64,000 nt of DNA from Methylobacterium sp. Leaf123. GTDB taxonomy: Bacteria > Pseudomonadota > Alphaproteobacteria > Rhizobiales > Beijerinckiaceae. Below, piece after piece: positions 34,671 to 44,186 of this stretch; positions within the stretch are counted from its first letter, which is position 1; every line of letters begins with the position of its first letter. A program made the translations under genes and the position numbers. Location of the stretch: NCBI RefSeq assembly GCF_001423405.1, contig NZ_LMNS01000012.1, positions 249,203 to 313,202 on the forward strand, written 5' to 3'. The notes beneath the pieces are model-generated. The model made no database searches. It was not told where the DNA came from and saw only the letters and a list, made by a program, of their open reading frames with translations.

Positions 34671-35891
34671 CTACAGTGCGGAGTTCGGCCGCGTCTCCGA
34701 CGAGGCGGTTCCGGAGAGCCGCGCCTCGAGCCGCTCGATCGCCGCGCTCACCAGCGCCTTCGAGGCGTGCAGCGTGCCGAGTTCGACCGAGGACATCGCC
34801 AGCACCACCGGCAGGAGGTTCTCGCTCGGCCGGCCGTCGTCGCGGAACAGGCGCAGATCGTCGTCGGGCTTGAGGCCGACGCTTCCCGCGATCCGCGCGG
34901 CGTAGTTGCGGATGCGCGTCTCGTCGTTGGCGCAGACGGGGGCCGGAAGGCTGAGATCGAGCAGGCTGCCCTTCGGCAGGGAGGCCGCGATCGAGGGCAG
35001 CGCCGCCGCCTCCGCCGCGAGCCGGTCGGGCGCCAGCAGGGCGGCGGGATTGGCCGCGCCGGAGGCGACGGTCGCACGGGTCGGGGCGACCGCCGGCGGA
35101 GCCTTGGCCGCGATCTTCGGTGCCTCGGTCAGGCCCGTCGCGATGTCGGTGGCGGGCCTCGGCACGGAGACGGCCGACCCTGCCACGGCGCGGGGCACCC
35201 GGCCGGGATGCCCGGCGAGCCGCGCGCGGGCCGACCAGGGTTGCACCCGCAGCCCCGCGGTGGCGCGCGGCGCCGCCCGCGCCACGCCGCCCCGCCCATG
35301 CCGCGCAAGAAAGCGGGCGCGCAAAGTGCCGCCGATGCCTCGCGGTGCGGTCGTCGTCGACACGGCGGCCACAGCCGCCTGTCGTGCCGGCCGCCGCGGC
35401 CCTCCCCCGACGGGCGCTGCGGCCACCGGGCGGGCCGCGCCGCACTCGGCGGGCGCCCAGCGGCGCACGATGGCGAGCGCCGAGCGGCGCCCGTAATCAC
35501 GCTGGTAGCGGCGCAGGAGCTGCACCGCCGCATCCGCACCGTCGGCGGCGGTGGCAAAGCCGGTATGGCCCTCCGCATCGCCGCCGAGTTCACCGCTCCA
35601 GCGCGCCTGCTTGATGCACCAGTAATTGTTGAGCCGCACGCAGCGGGCGACGAAGCCGGGCTCGGTCGCCGCGTGCCGGACCACGAAGGCGAGCGAGCCC
35701 GGTGCGAGGTTCTCGCCGGCCTGCTCCCGCCAGTTCGAGACGGCCCGCGCCACGAGGCTGAAGCTCGGCGCGGGCGCTGGCTGCGCGTCGGTGGCCCGGG
35801 GAAGAGCCGGCAGGTGCGCCCGCGCCGTGTCGAGCGCGGGCTCGATCCGCGGCAGCAGCATCGTCAGGGCGAGGAGCGTTTCGAGGAGCAC
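34671..35891 (-). CDS. Exported hypothetical protein with a WAPAE-type domain
   Basis: 406 residues. The hydrophobic N-terminus (LLETLLALTMLLPRIEPAL) is a signal or anchor. Residues 45-155 form a compact domain: FVARCVRLNNYWCIKQA, then GHTGFATAADGADAAVQLLRRY and ALAIVRRWAPAECG. It resembles in layout a structural/muralytic domain found in phage proteins that read NPGNIR...GF..F....A...LL..Y...G..T...II.RWAPP. The middle (160-300) is low-complexity Ala/Arg/Pro. The C-terminal 100 residues are a separate helical part with VLAMSSVELGTLHASKALV. GTG 35891 is used, preceded by GAGGGAAG. Likely periplasmic; function not known. Confidence 0.65.
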   Translation of the reverse strand: MLLETLLALTMLLPRIEPALDTARAHLPALPRATDAQPAPAPSFSLVARAVSNWREQAGENLAPGSLAFVVRHAATEPGFVARCVRLNNYWCIKQARWSGELGGDAEGHTGFATAADGADAAVQLLRRYQRDYGRRSALAIVRRWAPAECGAARPVAAAPVGGGPRRPARQAAVAAVSTTTAPRGIGGTLRARFLARHGRGGVARAAPRATAGLRVQPWSARARLAGHPGRVPRAVAGSAVSVPRPATDIATGLTEAPKIAAKAPPAVAPTRATVASGAANPAALLAPDRLAAEAAALPSIAASLPKGSLLDLSLPAPVCANDETRIRNYAARIAGSVGLKPDDDLRLFRDDGRPSENLLPVVLAMSSVELGTLHASKALVSAAIERLEARLSGTASSETRPNSAL

Positions 35892-36030
35892 GCCGGTCTT
35901 CCCTCACGCGGTGTCAGCTCGGCTGTTCATGTGGGGGGAACGGCGCGAGGCGGCGAAGGGTTCGGTGCCCGCGCATCGTCCCGAAAGGTCGTGGCCGTGT
36001 TCGAGATGACGCGCTCGCTGCCAAAACCGC

Positions 36031-36561
36031 TCAATCGTCGTCCATGTCCGCCGCGAGCTGGCGCGGGCGCACGAACCGCAGGAGGCGCCCGGCGCCCGCG
36101 GCGACGTCTTCCCAGCCCTCGCCCTCGAACGCGAACACGGCGAGTGCCGCGGTCGGGAATTTCTCGCGCAGATCCTTCTGCAGGTCCTTCGGCCCCTCCC
36201 CCACGAGCCGCAGGGCGAGATCGCCGAGGCCGGGATTGTGGCCGATGACGAGCAGGGTCGCCGCGTCCGCCGGGGCGGAGCGGATCGCGTCGAGAATGCG
36301 TGCGGCGGGCGCCTCGTAGATCGAGGGCACCGTCTCCATCGGCGTCTCGGGAAGCTCGGCCCGCAACGCCGCCCAGGTCTCCTGCGTGCGCCGGGCCGGC
36401 GAGACCATGACATGGTCGGGCGCCAACGATTCGCGGGCGATGTAAGCACCCATCAGCGGGGCGGCCTCCCGCCCGCGCCCATTGAGCGGGCGGTCGATAT
36501 CGGCCACGCCCTGCGGGTAGGCGGATTTGGCGTGGCGCAGGAGGAGCAGGCGGCGCATCAT
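36031..36561 (-). CDS. Histidine phosphatase (SixA-like phosphohistidine phosphatase)
   Basis: 176 residues. The phosphatase signature LLLLRHAKSAYP at the N-terminus and the second catalytic His in VIGHNPGLGDLALRL match SixA, which removes phosphate from histidine-containing phosphotransfer proteins; other short members act on small phosphoesters. The start ATGATG at 36561 overlaps the upstream aldo/keto reductase stop (ATGA), so the genes are probably co-translated. Cytosolic. Confidence 0.85.
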   Translation of the reverse strand: MMRRLLLLRHAKSAYPQGVADIDRPLNGRGREAAPLMGAYIARESLAPDHVMVSPARRTQETWAALRAELPETPMETVPSIYEAPAARILDAIRSAPADAATLLVIGHNPGLGDLALRLVGEGPKDLQKDLREKFPTAALAVFAFEGEGWEDVAAGAGRLLRFVRPRQLAADMDDD

Positions 36562-37550
36562 TGGAACCCGACCACGGTGTGCGGAACGTAAGGGGCTTCG
36601 AGCCGCGCGATCTCGTCCTGTGTCAGCGTCAGGTCGAGGGCGGCGGCGGCATCGTCGAGATGCTGCGGCTTCGAGGCGCCGATGATCGGGGCGGCCACGC
36701 CCGGCTTCTGGATCACCCAGGCGAGCGCCACCTGCGCCCGCGGCACGCCGCGGTTGCGCGCCACCTCGGCCACCGCCTCGACCACCTGCCGGTCGGAATC
36801 GACCGTGGCGTCGTAGAGGTTCTTGCCGACGAGGTCGCTCTCCTGCCGGGCGCTCCCCGCGTCGAAGTCGCGGGTCAGCCGGCCGCGGGCGAGCGGGCTC
36901 CAGGGCAGCAGTGGGATGTTCTGGTCGGCGCAGAGCGGGATCATCTCGCGCTCCTCCTCCCGGTGGAGCAGGTTGAGATGGTTCTGCATGGTGGCAAACC
37001 GCGTCCAGCCGTTCAGGTCGGCGGTGTAGAGCGCCTTGGCGAATTGCCACGCGAACATTGAGGAGGCGCCGATATACCGGGCCTTGCCGGCCTTCACGAC
37101 ATCGTGGAGCGCGTCCAGCGTCACCTCGATCGGCGTGGCGTAGTCCCAGCGGTGGATCTGGTAGAGATCGACGTAGTCGGTGCCGAGCCGCTTCAGCGAC
37201 GCGTCGATCGCGGAAAAGATCGCCTTGCGCGAAAGGCCGCCCGCATTGGGCTGACTCTTGAGCGGGTAGTAGACCTTGGTGGCCAGCACGATGCTGTCGC
37301 GGTCGGCATAGTCCTTGAGCGCCCGGCCGACGATCTCCTCCGAGGTGCCGTCGGAATAGTAGTTCGCCGTGTCGAAGAAGTTGATCCCGAGATCGAGCGC
37401 CCGCTTGATCAGCGGTCGGCTCTCCTCCTCCCGCAGGGTCCACGGATGCGGGCCCCGCTCCGGCTCGCCGTAGGTCATGCAGCCGAGACAGAGGGGCGCG
37501 ATATCGAGGCCGGTGCGGCCGAGCTTTTTTGTCTGCATGGGGGCGGTCAC
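36558..37550 (-). CDS. Aldo/keto reductase (AKR family)
   Basis: 330 residues with the (beta/alpha)8 AKR pattern: GRTGLDIAPLCLGCMTYG, the D and Y of the catalytic set in INFFDTANYYSDGTSEE, K in VLATKVYY, H in VDLYQIHRWD, and the NADPH region VAAPIIGASKPQHLDDA. It is closest in style to YajO/oxidoreductase members. It reduces aldehydes or ketones with NADPH; natural substrate unknown. The start is a GTG at 37550; an internal ATG at 37538 is a fair alternative. Overlaps the SixA-like gene by ATGA. Confidence 0.9.
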   Translation of the reverse strand: MTAPMQTKKLGRTGLDIAPLCLGCMTYGEPERGPHPWTLREEESRPLIKRALDLGINFFDTANYYSDGTSEEIVGRALKDYADRDSIVLATKVYYPLKSQPNAGGLSRKAIFSAIDASLKRLGTDYVDLYQIHRWDYATPIEVTLDALHDVVKAGKARYIGASSMFAWQFAKALYTADLNGWTRFATMQNHLNLLHREEEREMIPLCADQNIPLLPWSPLARGRLTRDFDAGSARQESDLVGKNLYDATVDSDRQVVEAVAEVARNRGVPRAQVALAWVIQKPGVAAPIIGASKPQHLDDAAAALDLTLTQDEIARLEAPYVPHTVVGFQ

Positions 37551-37596
37551 GCGGAGGCGGGTCGGAGCTGTCTACCTGGGGCGTCGGCGCGAATCG

Positions 37597-37947
37597 TCAC
37601 CGTTCCGCGAGATTTTCTCCGGCGTGCAAGACGACGCTCAAATCACGCCGTCCGTCGAGACCGCGGACGATCTCGACCTCGCGCACGGGCGCTTCGTCGG
37701 TGTCCGGTATCGTCTCGTACAAGATGAGGAACGGAGTCTCGACGAGAATCCGCGTGCTCGGCCGGATTTCCGGGCGCCGCGGACCCATCCGAGGCTGCAA
37801 GGCGAGTTGGCGAGCCCGTTCTTCGATCCTGTCGTAGAGCCGCTCGGCGGCGGCCGGGTTCTGGCTTCCGATGTTCACGTAGATATCGATGAGGTCCGCC
37901 CTCGCGAGCCGGGACCAGACGACCTCAGCCGGCACGACTGTCCTCAT
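37597..37947 (-). CDS. parE: ParE/RelE-type toxin (module 1)
   Basis: 116 residues. VVWSRLARADLIDIYVNIGSQNPAAAERLYDRIEERA, split here by reading as VWSRLARADLIDIY plus AAERLYDRIEERA, is the typical N-terminus. PRMGPRRPEIRPSTRILVE and the C-terminal REVEIVRGLDGRRDL complete the fold. It overlaps the antitoxin gene by 23 bases, the antitoxin being first. Members of this family block gyrase or cleave ribosome-bound mRNA; here the ParD partner supports ParE. The C-terminus extends about 10 residues beyond the core. Confidence 0.88.
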   Translation of the reverse strand: MRTVVPAEVVWSRLARADLIDIYVNIGSQNPAAAERLYDRIEERARQLALQPRMGPRRPEIRPSTRILVETPFLILYETIPDTDEAPVREVEIVRGLDGRRDLSVVLHAGENLAER

Positions 37948-38239
37948 CCTCCGGTCCAGTGAGGCGAGCACGTGCTTCGCGGCGCAGCGCCTCGAAATCC
38001 AGCGCACCGTGCCGACCGGACGCCTTGCCGGCGTCCCAGGTCTGCTGAAGCCGCTCGGTCTCCATGTCCCGGAACTTGCGGCGGTCGGACCAGAGCCGCA
38101 CGGCATCCCGAACGGCTTCGCTGGTCGACGCATATTCGCCGGCTTCGACGGCCGCACGGATCTGCGTCGCCATGGGCTCGGGAAAGACGACCGTCATACG
38201 CTCGACTGCGGCCAACGCCCCCTCCTCCGCACCGGACAT
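37925..38239 (-). CDS. parD: ParD-type antitoxin (module 1)
   Basis: 104 residues from the ATG at 38239. The ribbon-helix-helix core is MTVVFPEPMATQIRAAV, then AGEYASTSEAVRDAVRLW. The C-terminal half is charged (RRKFRDMETERLQQ, then ALRREARARLTG), which would wrap the toxin. A TTG at 38251 and an ATG at 38197 are other possible starts, the last placing the RHH directly at the N-terminus. It is the first gene of the pair and would autoregulate the 38240-38387 region. Confidence 0.88.
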   Translation of the reverse strand: MSGAEEGALAAVERMTVVFPEPMATQIRAAVEAGEYASTSEAVRDAVRLWSDRRKFRDMETERLQQTWDAGKASGRHGALDFEALRREARARLTGPEDEDSRAG

Positions 38240-38387
38240 GATGGGAGCCAATCACATCCTAGAGCCGAACCCGACCGGATTGCATCAGACCGGGGCCTCT
38301 CGCTCGCGGTTTTGACGCGCATTCTTTCAACGCAGCGGTGACCACCTCGTCGGAATGCACTCTCGCATACTCGGCCGGCCGAGACCT

Positions 38388-39239
<852 letters not shown>

Positions 39240-39334
39240 GGAGCCTCGCGTCGGGAGGGGGATGGGAGCGGACTAACCCGAGGCGAAGCGGGTCGGCAAC
39301 CGCTCGCGCGGCGGTCGATGCCTAGGGCGCTCCC

Positions 39335-39988
39335 TCACAACGTCTTTCCGTCGTGCCACACGCAGTTCGAGGCCAGAATCCCGAGATTCACGTCCGATTT
39401 CTGCGGCTGGGGCAGCGTTTTGCCGTCCATGGCGAGGTCGATCTTGATCTCGACCTGCCCCTTCGTTTCGTTCGAGCGACGGGAGAAGTAGCAATATTGC
39501 TGGAACGGCCGCTCCTCGTTGGCCTTGAAGTTCCAGCCCGTCACGATCTGCCCGTCGAGATAGGGCACCTGTTTGAACACGGTGAAGGTCGTGTTCACGG
39601 GCGCTTGAGAAGCCGGGGCGGCGTCGGTGCCGAGCTGCGCCTTGGTCGGCGTCGGCACGGCATTGGCCTTCTGCGTCGGCAAGCCTTCGAGCTTCAGGGT
39701 GTTGTCGGTGAGGGTGACCTCGCCCTTGGTCTTCAGCGTCACGTCGGCGAGCGCGGCCTGCATCGCGCTGGCGATCTTCTCGGCGGCCGAGTCGAACTGG
39801 TTCATGTAGGCGTAGCCGTAGCAGGCCGCGCCGATGCCGATGCCGGCGAGCGCCGAGAAGGCGCCGGCGCCGATCGCCCGCAGCAGGAAGGCGCGGGCGA
39901 AATGCATCCGGGCCTCCGCCCGCAGGCGGCCGTTGACGTGTTGCGCGAGCACGATGTTCTCGTGCGTGCCCTCGGTGTGGATGCTCAT
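39335..39988 (-). CDS. Hypothetical single-pass membrane protein
   Basis: 217 residues. About 33 cytosolic residues (MSIHTEGTHENIVLAQHVNG...) are followed by one membrane segment (LLRAIGAGAFSALAGIGIGAACYGYAY) and then a periplasmic domain with two cysteines in QQYCYFSRR and ASNCVWHD that could form a disulfide. The stretch LADVTLKTKGEVTLTDNTLKLEG is beta-rich. It follows the four-span protein at 40115-41353 on the same strand, so the pair may form one transcript. I do not recognise the family. Confidence 0.7.
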   Translation of the reverse strand: MSIHTEGTHENIVLAQHVNGRLRAEARMHFARAFLLRAIGAGAFSALAGIGIGAACYGYAYMNQFDSAAEKIASAMQAALADVTLKTKGEVTLTDNTLKLEGLPTQKANAVPTPTKAQLGTDAAPASQAPVNTTFTVFKQVPYLDGQIVTGWNFKANEERPFQQYCYFSRRSNETKGQVEIKIDLAMDGKTLPQPQKSDVNLGILASNCVWHDGKTL

Positions 39989-40068
39989 GGTCGGGCGCTC
40001 GACTTGAACAGCGCTCTCCGCCGAAGGGGCCGCCGGTTCGGCGCGAGGGAGCGTGTGGAAACAGGAAC

Positions 40069-40109
40069 TCGAACCGCTGCCGATCGCGGTGTGATCGGCA
40101 GCGGTTCGA
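40069..40109 (-). terminator. 17-bp perfect hairpin, probable terminator
   Basis: TCGAACCGCTGCCGATC (40069-40085) pairs exactly with GATCGGCAGCGGTTCGA (40093-40109) around a 7-base loop. It lies just past the stop of the four-span membrane protein (40115) on the minus strand and is followed there by GTTCCTGTTTCC. The T-run is weak. Confidence 0.6.
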
Positions 40110-40114
40110 AAGGC

Positions 40115-41353
40115 TTACGCAGTAGCGCCGGTGGGGGCGTTACCGGAGGTGTTGGCGGGGGGCGGGGGCGGCGGCACCACGGGCGCCGTGCGCCGCTCCA
40201 GCGGGATCACCGAGGCCTCGCGCGTCATCGGTCGCGGCTGGGCCAGCGCCATCTCCTGGCGCACGCCCTCGGCGATTGAGGCGAGCAGGTAGGGCGTGGC
40301 CTCCGGGTTCACGGCGGCGCCGAGGTCGTCCTCGTCCATGAAGGTCTTGCGCACCGAGACCGCCGAGAGGGCCAGGATCGTCGAGGCGAAGGCGGCGCAG
40401 AGGGCGGGGACGAACACGAAGATGCGCAGGAAGGCGTGGACCTGCGCATCGTTCACGTCGATCGGATCGACGCCGTAGACCATGGCCGTGAAGGAGTGGA
40501 GCTGCGAGCGGTTGACCGAGTTGCGGTAGGCCTGCTCGGCATCGGCCACCTTGCGGTCGGCGGCACCGCGGTCGAGGGCGGCGCGGGCCTTGCGGGCCTC
40601 TTCCAGCTCCTTGACGATGGCGCCCCGGTCGCTGCCCGCCTTGGCCACGGCGGCGTTGAGGGTCGCGGTGCGCGGGTCGGTGACGCATTTCAGGTTCGAG
40701 TAGCGCATGCCGCGGCTGTTGGTGCCGTAGACGCGCTCGCAGCGCTGCGCGGGCAGCCCGGCGAGCTGCGAGGCGTTCTCGGCCGAGCGCCGCTCGATCT
40801 GCTCCAGTTCGTTGGTGTATTGCTCGACCCGGGCATTGGCGGCGGCGATGCGTGTATCGATGCTGTTGCGGTCGGCCTGCGCGTCCTTGAGGGCGGTCTT
40901 GGCCTTGGCCGCGTCCATCAGGCGGGGATGGAACATCATCTCGCCGAGCTGCGACACCGACTTGGTGGTGACGCCCGCGGCGAAGATGATGCCGACGATG
41001 GCAAGCGCCTTCACGAACCACGAGCGCTGGGTGCGCGCCAGGATGCCGAGCGGCACGCGGCACAGCTCCACCGCGGCGTAGACCAGCGGCGCCAGAAGCA
41101 TGAAGTAGAACGCCCGGTCGTCACCGTCGCTGTAGGTGCCCGCGAACAGCCACGCGCCCCAGAGCGAGGCGCCGATCACCATGAACTCGACGAGATAGGC
41201 GATGGCGACGTAGCCCCACTTGATGCGGTAGCCACGCTCGATGTCGCGCTCGTGCTTCCAGCGCTGCTGGTCGAGCAACCATTCCCGCCGCTCGCGCTGC
41301 ACGTCCCGGCTGGGAGGCGTGTCGGAAAAGAATTTCATGGGCCAGAACTTCAT
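40115..41353 (-). CDS. Hypothetical four-span membrane protein with a long coiled-coil loop (DUF4407-like layout)
   Basis: 412 residues. There are three membrane segments in the first 140 residues (VAIAYLVEFMVIGASLWGAW, FYFMLLAPLVYAAVELC, VKALAIVGIIFAAGVTTK). A roughly 150-residue, largely helical and coiled-coil segment follows (ALKDAQADRNSIDTRIAAA, then RVEQYTNELEQIERRSAEN), with two cysteines in RCERVYG and LKCVTD. A fourth segment (IFVFVPALCAAFASTILAL) and a Pro-rich tail end it. This layout resembles DUF4407. ATG 41353 has TAAGG upstream and is preferred over the ATG at 41338. Function unknown. Confidence 0.7.
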   Translation of the reverse strand: MKFWPMKFFSDTPPSRDVQRERREWLLDQQRWKHERDIERGYRIKWGYVAIAYLVEFMVIGASLWGAWLFAGTYSDGDDRAFYFMLLAPLVYAAVELCRVPLGILARTQRSWFVKALAIVGIIFAAGVTTKSVSQLGEMMFHPRLMDAAKAKTALKDAQADRNSIDTRIAAANARVEQYTNELEQIERRSAENASQLAGLPAQRCERVYGTNSRGMRYSNLKCVTDPRTATLNAAVAKAGSDRGAIVKELEEARKARAALDRGAADRKVADAEQAYRNSVNRSQLHSFTAMVYGVDPIDVNDAQVHAFLRIFVFVPALCAAFASTILALSAVSVRKTFMDEDDLGAAVNPEATPYLLASIAEGVRQEMALAQPRPMTREASVIPLERRTAPVVPPPPPPANTSGNAPTGATA

Positions 41354-41657
41354 GGGCCTTAGATCGCTGCGGGCCTCCGGCTGAGCGGCGGACCGGCCAT
41401 CCCCTAACATCGCGTTACCCGAGGTTAGGAGCGTATTGTGCCGAAGTTGTGCCGGCTCGGTCGATGAGCGGTGGATGGCGGCCCGCCGCGACCGCCGCGG
41501 GTGAAACGGCCGCGAAAACGGCCGATGGCCACGCAAAAACGGTTGCTCCGCCACCGGCTCGCCGCCCATGATGCAACCGGTCCCTCCCGCGGCATCGAAG
41601 ATGCAGGGAGCCGGGCCGCCCAGCTCCTCTTTTCCCAGGCGGCAGCGTATCAGCCCG

Positions 41658-43547
41658 ATGACCGACCCCGTGCAGGCCGGAACCCAGATCGCCGCGGAAG
41701 CCGGCGCGCATGCGGTCGGCTACCGGGAGGCGATTCTTTTCCTCGTCACCGCCGGCATCGTCGTGCCGCTGTTCCACCGCCTGCGGATCAGCCCGGTGCT
41801 CGGCTTCATCGGCGCGGGCGCGCTGCTCGGGCCGTTCGGCCTCGGGCGCTTTGCCGACGCGCATCCGTGGCTCGCGCCCTTCACCATCGGCAACCGCGCG
41901 GAGATCGCGCATCTGGCCGAGTTCGGCGTCATCTTCCTGATGTTCATGATCGGGATCGAGCTGTCCTGGGAGCGCCTGCGGGTGCTGCGCCGGCTCGTCT
42001 TCGGACTCGGGGCGATTCAGGTGACGGCCTCGGCGACGGTGATCGCCCTGATCCTCCTCGCTCTGGATCAACCGGTGGCCGGGGCGGTGCTGGTGGGGCT
42101 GGCGCTCGCCCTCTCCTCGACCGCGGTGGTGCTGCCGGTGCTCGCCGAGCAGAAGCGGCTCGGCACGCCGGCCGGCCGCACCAGCTTCGCGATCCTGCTG
42201 TTTCAGGATCTGGCGGTCGCCCCGATCCTGTTCGCCATCGCCGTGCTCGGGCGCAAGGACGGCGGCGATCTGGGGGCCGCGCTCGCCCTGGCGCTCGGAC
42301 AGGCGGCGATCGCCCTCGTGGTGATCGTGGTGGCTGGCCGGGTCGCCCTGCGCCCGCTCTTCCATCTCGTCGCGCGCACCCGCTCGCCCGAACTGTTCAT
42401 GGCGGCTTGCCTGCTCGTCATCGTGGCGACGGCGGTGGTCGCGGCGGGCAGTGGCCTGTCGATGACGCTGGGCGCCTTCGTCGCCGGCCTGCTCCTGGCC
42501 GAGACCGAGTATCGCCGCGCCATCGAGGCGACCATCGATCCGTTCAAGGGGCTACTGCTCGGGGTGTTCTTCGTCTCGGTCGGCATGAACCTCGATCCGG
42601 CCCAGCTCATCTCGGCGCCGGGCGCGATCCTCGGCCTGTCGGTCGGGCTTCTCGTCATCAAGGGCGCCGTGGTGCTCGTCGGCGCCCGCATCATGAAGCT
42701 GTCCCGTTCGGTCGCCCTGGAGACCGCCCTGCTGATCGGCCCCGGCGGCGAGTTCGCCTTCGTGCTGATCGGCGGCGCGATGGCGACGGGGCTCGTGCCG
42801 GAGCCGGTGGGCGGTGCCGCCCTCATCGTCACCACCGTGACAATGATCGCAATCCCCGGCCTTGCCGCACTCGCCCGCCGCATCGGCGGCCGCGCCTCGA
42901 AGCAGCAAACCGGTCCGGCCCAGGCCGAGCCGCTACCGGAGCCCGAGCAGAACCGGGTGATCATAGCGGGCTATGGCCGGGTCGGGCGGCTCGTCGGCGA
43001 GATGCTCAAGCGCCACGCGATTTCCCACATCGCCGTCGATTCGGACCCGGCCCGCGTCGCCGAACAGCGCCGGCTCGGCAGCCCGGTCTATTTCGGCGAT
43101 TCCGCCAATACGGAGATGCTGCGCCGCTGCGACATCGCCACAGCCCGCGCCCTGGTGGTGACCCTCGACAATCCCCGCGCCGTGGAGGCGGTGGTGCAGG
43201 CCGCCCGCGCCGAGCGGCCGGACCTCACCATCGTCGCCCGCGCCCGCGACGCGCGCCACGCCACGCAGCTCTACGAGATGGGCGTCGATGACGCGGTGCC
43301 CGAGACGATCGAAGCCTCGCTGCAACTCTCGGAAGCCGTGCTGGTCGATGTCGGCGTGCCGATGGGCAACGTCATCGCCTCGATCCATGAGCGGCGCGAC
43401 GAGTTCCGCACCATGCTGAAGCGCCGTGAAGCGGAGGCGCGGCCCGTCTTCCGCGCCCGCCGCACGGTCGGCAAGGGACGCGAGACCGCGGCGGAGAAGG
43501 CCGCCGAGCCGCCGGCCGAAGTGCGGCCGATCGGCAAAACCGCGTGA
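41658..43547 (+). CDS. CPA2-type cation/proton antiporter with a C-terminal NAD-binding domain (KefB/KefC-like)
   Basis: 629 residues. The N-terminal 12-13 membrane segments are of the Na+/H+ exchanger CPA2 type (ISPVLGFIGAGALLGPFG, IFLMFMIGIELSWERLR, FQDLAVAPI with the transport aspartate). The cytosolic C-terminal TrkA-N/KTN domain starts at VIIAGYGRVGRL with GDSANTEMLRRCDI, and binds NAD(H). K+ efflux in response to glutathione adducts is the role of KefB/C in E. coli; no KefF-like oxidoreductase is adjacent. The ATG at 41658 fits the family; upstream codons give unconserved Pro/Ser sequence. The tail is highly charged. Confidence 0.88.
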   Translation: MTDPVQAGTQIAAEAGAHAVGYREAILFLVTAGIVVPLFHRLRISPVLGFIGAGALLGPFGLGRFADAHPWLAPFTIGNRAEIAHLAEFGVIFLMFMIGIELSWERLRVLRRLVFGLGAIQVTASATVIALILLALDQPVAGAVLVGLALALSSTAVVLPVLAEQKRLGTPAGRTSFAILLFQDLAVAPILFAIAVLGRKDGGDLGAALALALGQAAIALVVIVVAGRVALRPLFHLVARTRSPELFMAACLLVIVATAVVAAGSGLSMTLGAFVAGLLLAETEYRRAIEATIDPFKGLLLGVFFVSVGMNLDPAQLISAPGAILGLSVGLLVIKGAVVLVGARIMKLSRSVALETALLIGPGGEFAFVLIGGAMATGLVPEPVGGAALIVTTVTMIAIPGLAALARRIGGRASKQQTGPAQAEPLPEPEQNRVIIAGYGRVGRLVGEMLKRHAISHIAVDSDPARVAEQRRLGSPVYFGDSANTEMLRRCDIATARALVVTLDNPRAVEAVVQAARAERPDLTIVARARDARHATQLYEMGVDDAVPETIEASLQLSEAVLVDVGVPMGNVIASIHERRDEFRTMLKRREAEARPVFRARRTVGKGRETAAEKAAEPPAEVRPIGKTA

Positions 43548-43569
43548 GGGTCGCGCGCGCCTGACGCGC

Positions 43570-44118
43570 TCAGGCCGAGACCGTCGCCTCGCGCAGGGCG
43601 TCGCCCGCCGACAGGAAGGCTTCGACCTCCGCCGTCATCGGCGGCCGCTCGGCTTGCGCGCCGGTCGCCGCGAACAGCTCGCGCACCGGGACGAAGCTGC
43701 GCTGCTTCCGGTCGTACAGGCCGGCCTGGACCAGGGCGATCGCCGCAACGGTGCCCGTTCCGGCCGCGATGAGCCGATGCTCCATGACGACGCGGGTGTC
43801 GTCCCAGTGCAGCAGCCGGGTTTCCAGATCGAAGGCCTGGAAGGGCCGGAGCTCACGGCGGAAACGGATCTGGCCGGCGCTGACCACCGGGGTCCAGCCC
43901 TTGCGCAGAATCGGACGCCAGAGGCCGGATCCGATCATCAGATCGGCACGGCCGAGATCCATCAGCGTCCAGTAGCGCCCGTTGTTCAGGTGCAGCGACG
44001 TGTCGAGGTCGTGCGGCCAGACGCGGAATCTCAAACACGAGACGCCAAAGGGCAGACCGATTTTCGGCCGCCGCCACACGGTGATGATCAACCAGAGAAG
44101 TCGAAGCCAGAGATTCAT
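43570..44118 (-). CDS. Acyl-CoA thioesterase-like hotdog protein (THEM6/4-HBT type)
   Basis: 182 residues. A short N-terminal hydrophobic stretch (LWLRLLWLIITVW) precedes a hotdog domain: PHDLDTSLHLNNGRYWTLMDLGRADLM carries the catalytic-type D and N near residue 45, followed by SAGQIRFRRELRPFQAF and LVQAGLYDRKQRSFV. Such proteins hydrolyse acyl-CoA or other thioesters. The direct substrate is not known. It is convergent with the antiporter (22-base gap) and 68 bases after murD on the same strand. Confidence 0.8.
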   Translation of the reverse strand: MNLWLRLLWLIITVWRRPKIGLPFGVSCLRFRVWPHDLDTSLHLNNGRYWTLMDLGRADLMIGSGLWRPILRKGWTPVVSAGQIRFRRELRPFQAFDLETRLLHWDDTRVVMEHRLIAAGTGTVAAIALVQAGLYDRKQRSFVPVRELFAATGAQAERPPMTAEVEAFLSAGDALREATVSA

Positions 44119-44186
44119 TGGTCACGTCGTCGGCAGACTGAACAAGTCCGCGAACGGCTGCCCTTTGTCCAGTGCAAACCTCCGCC

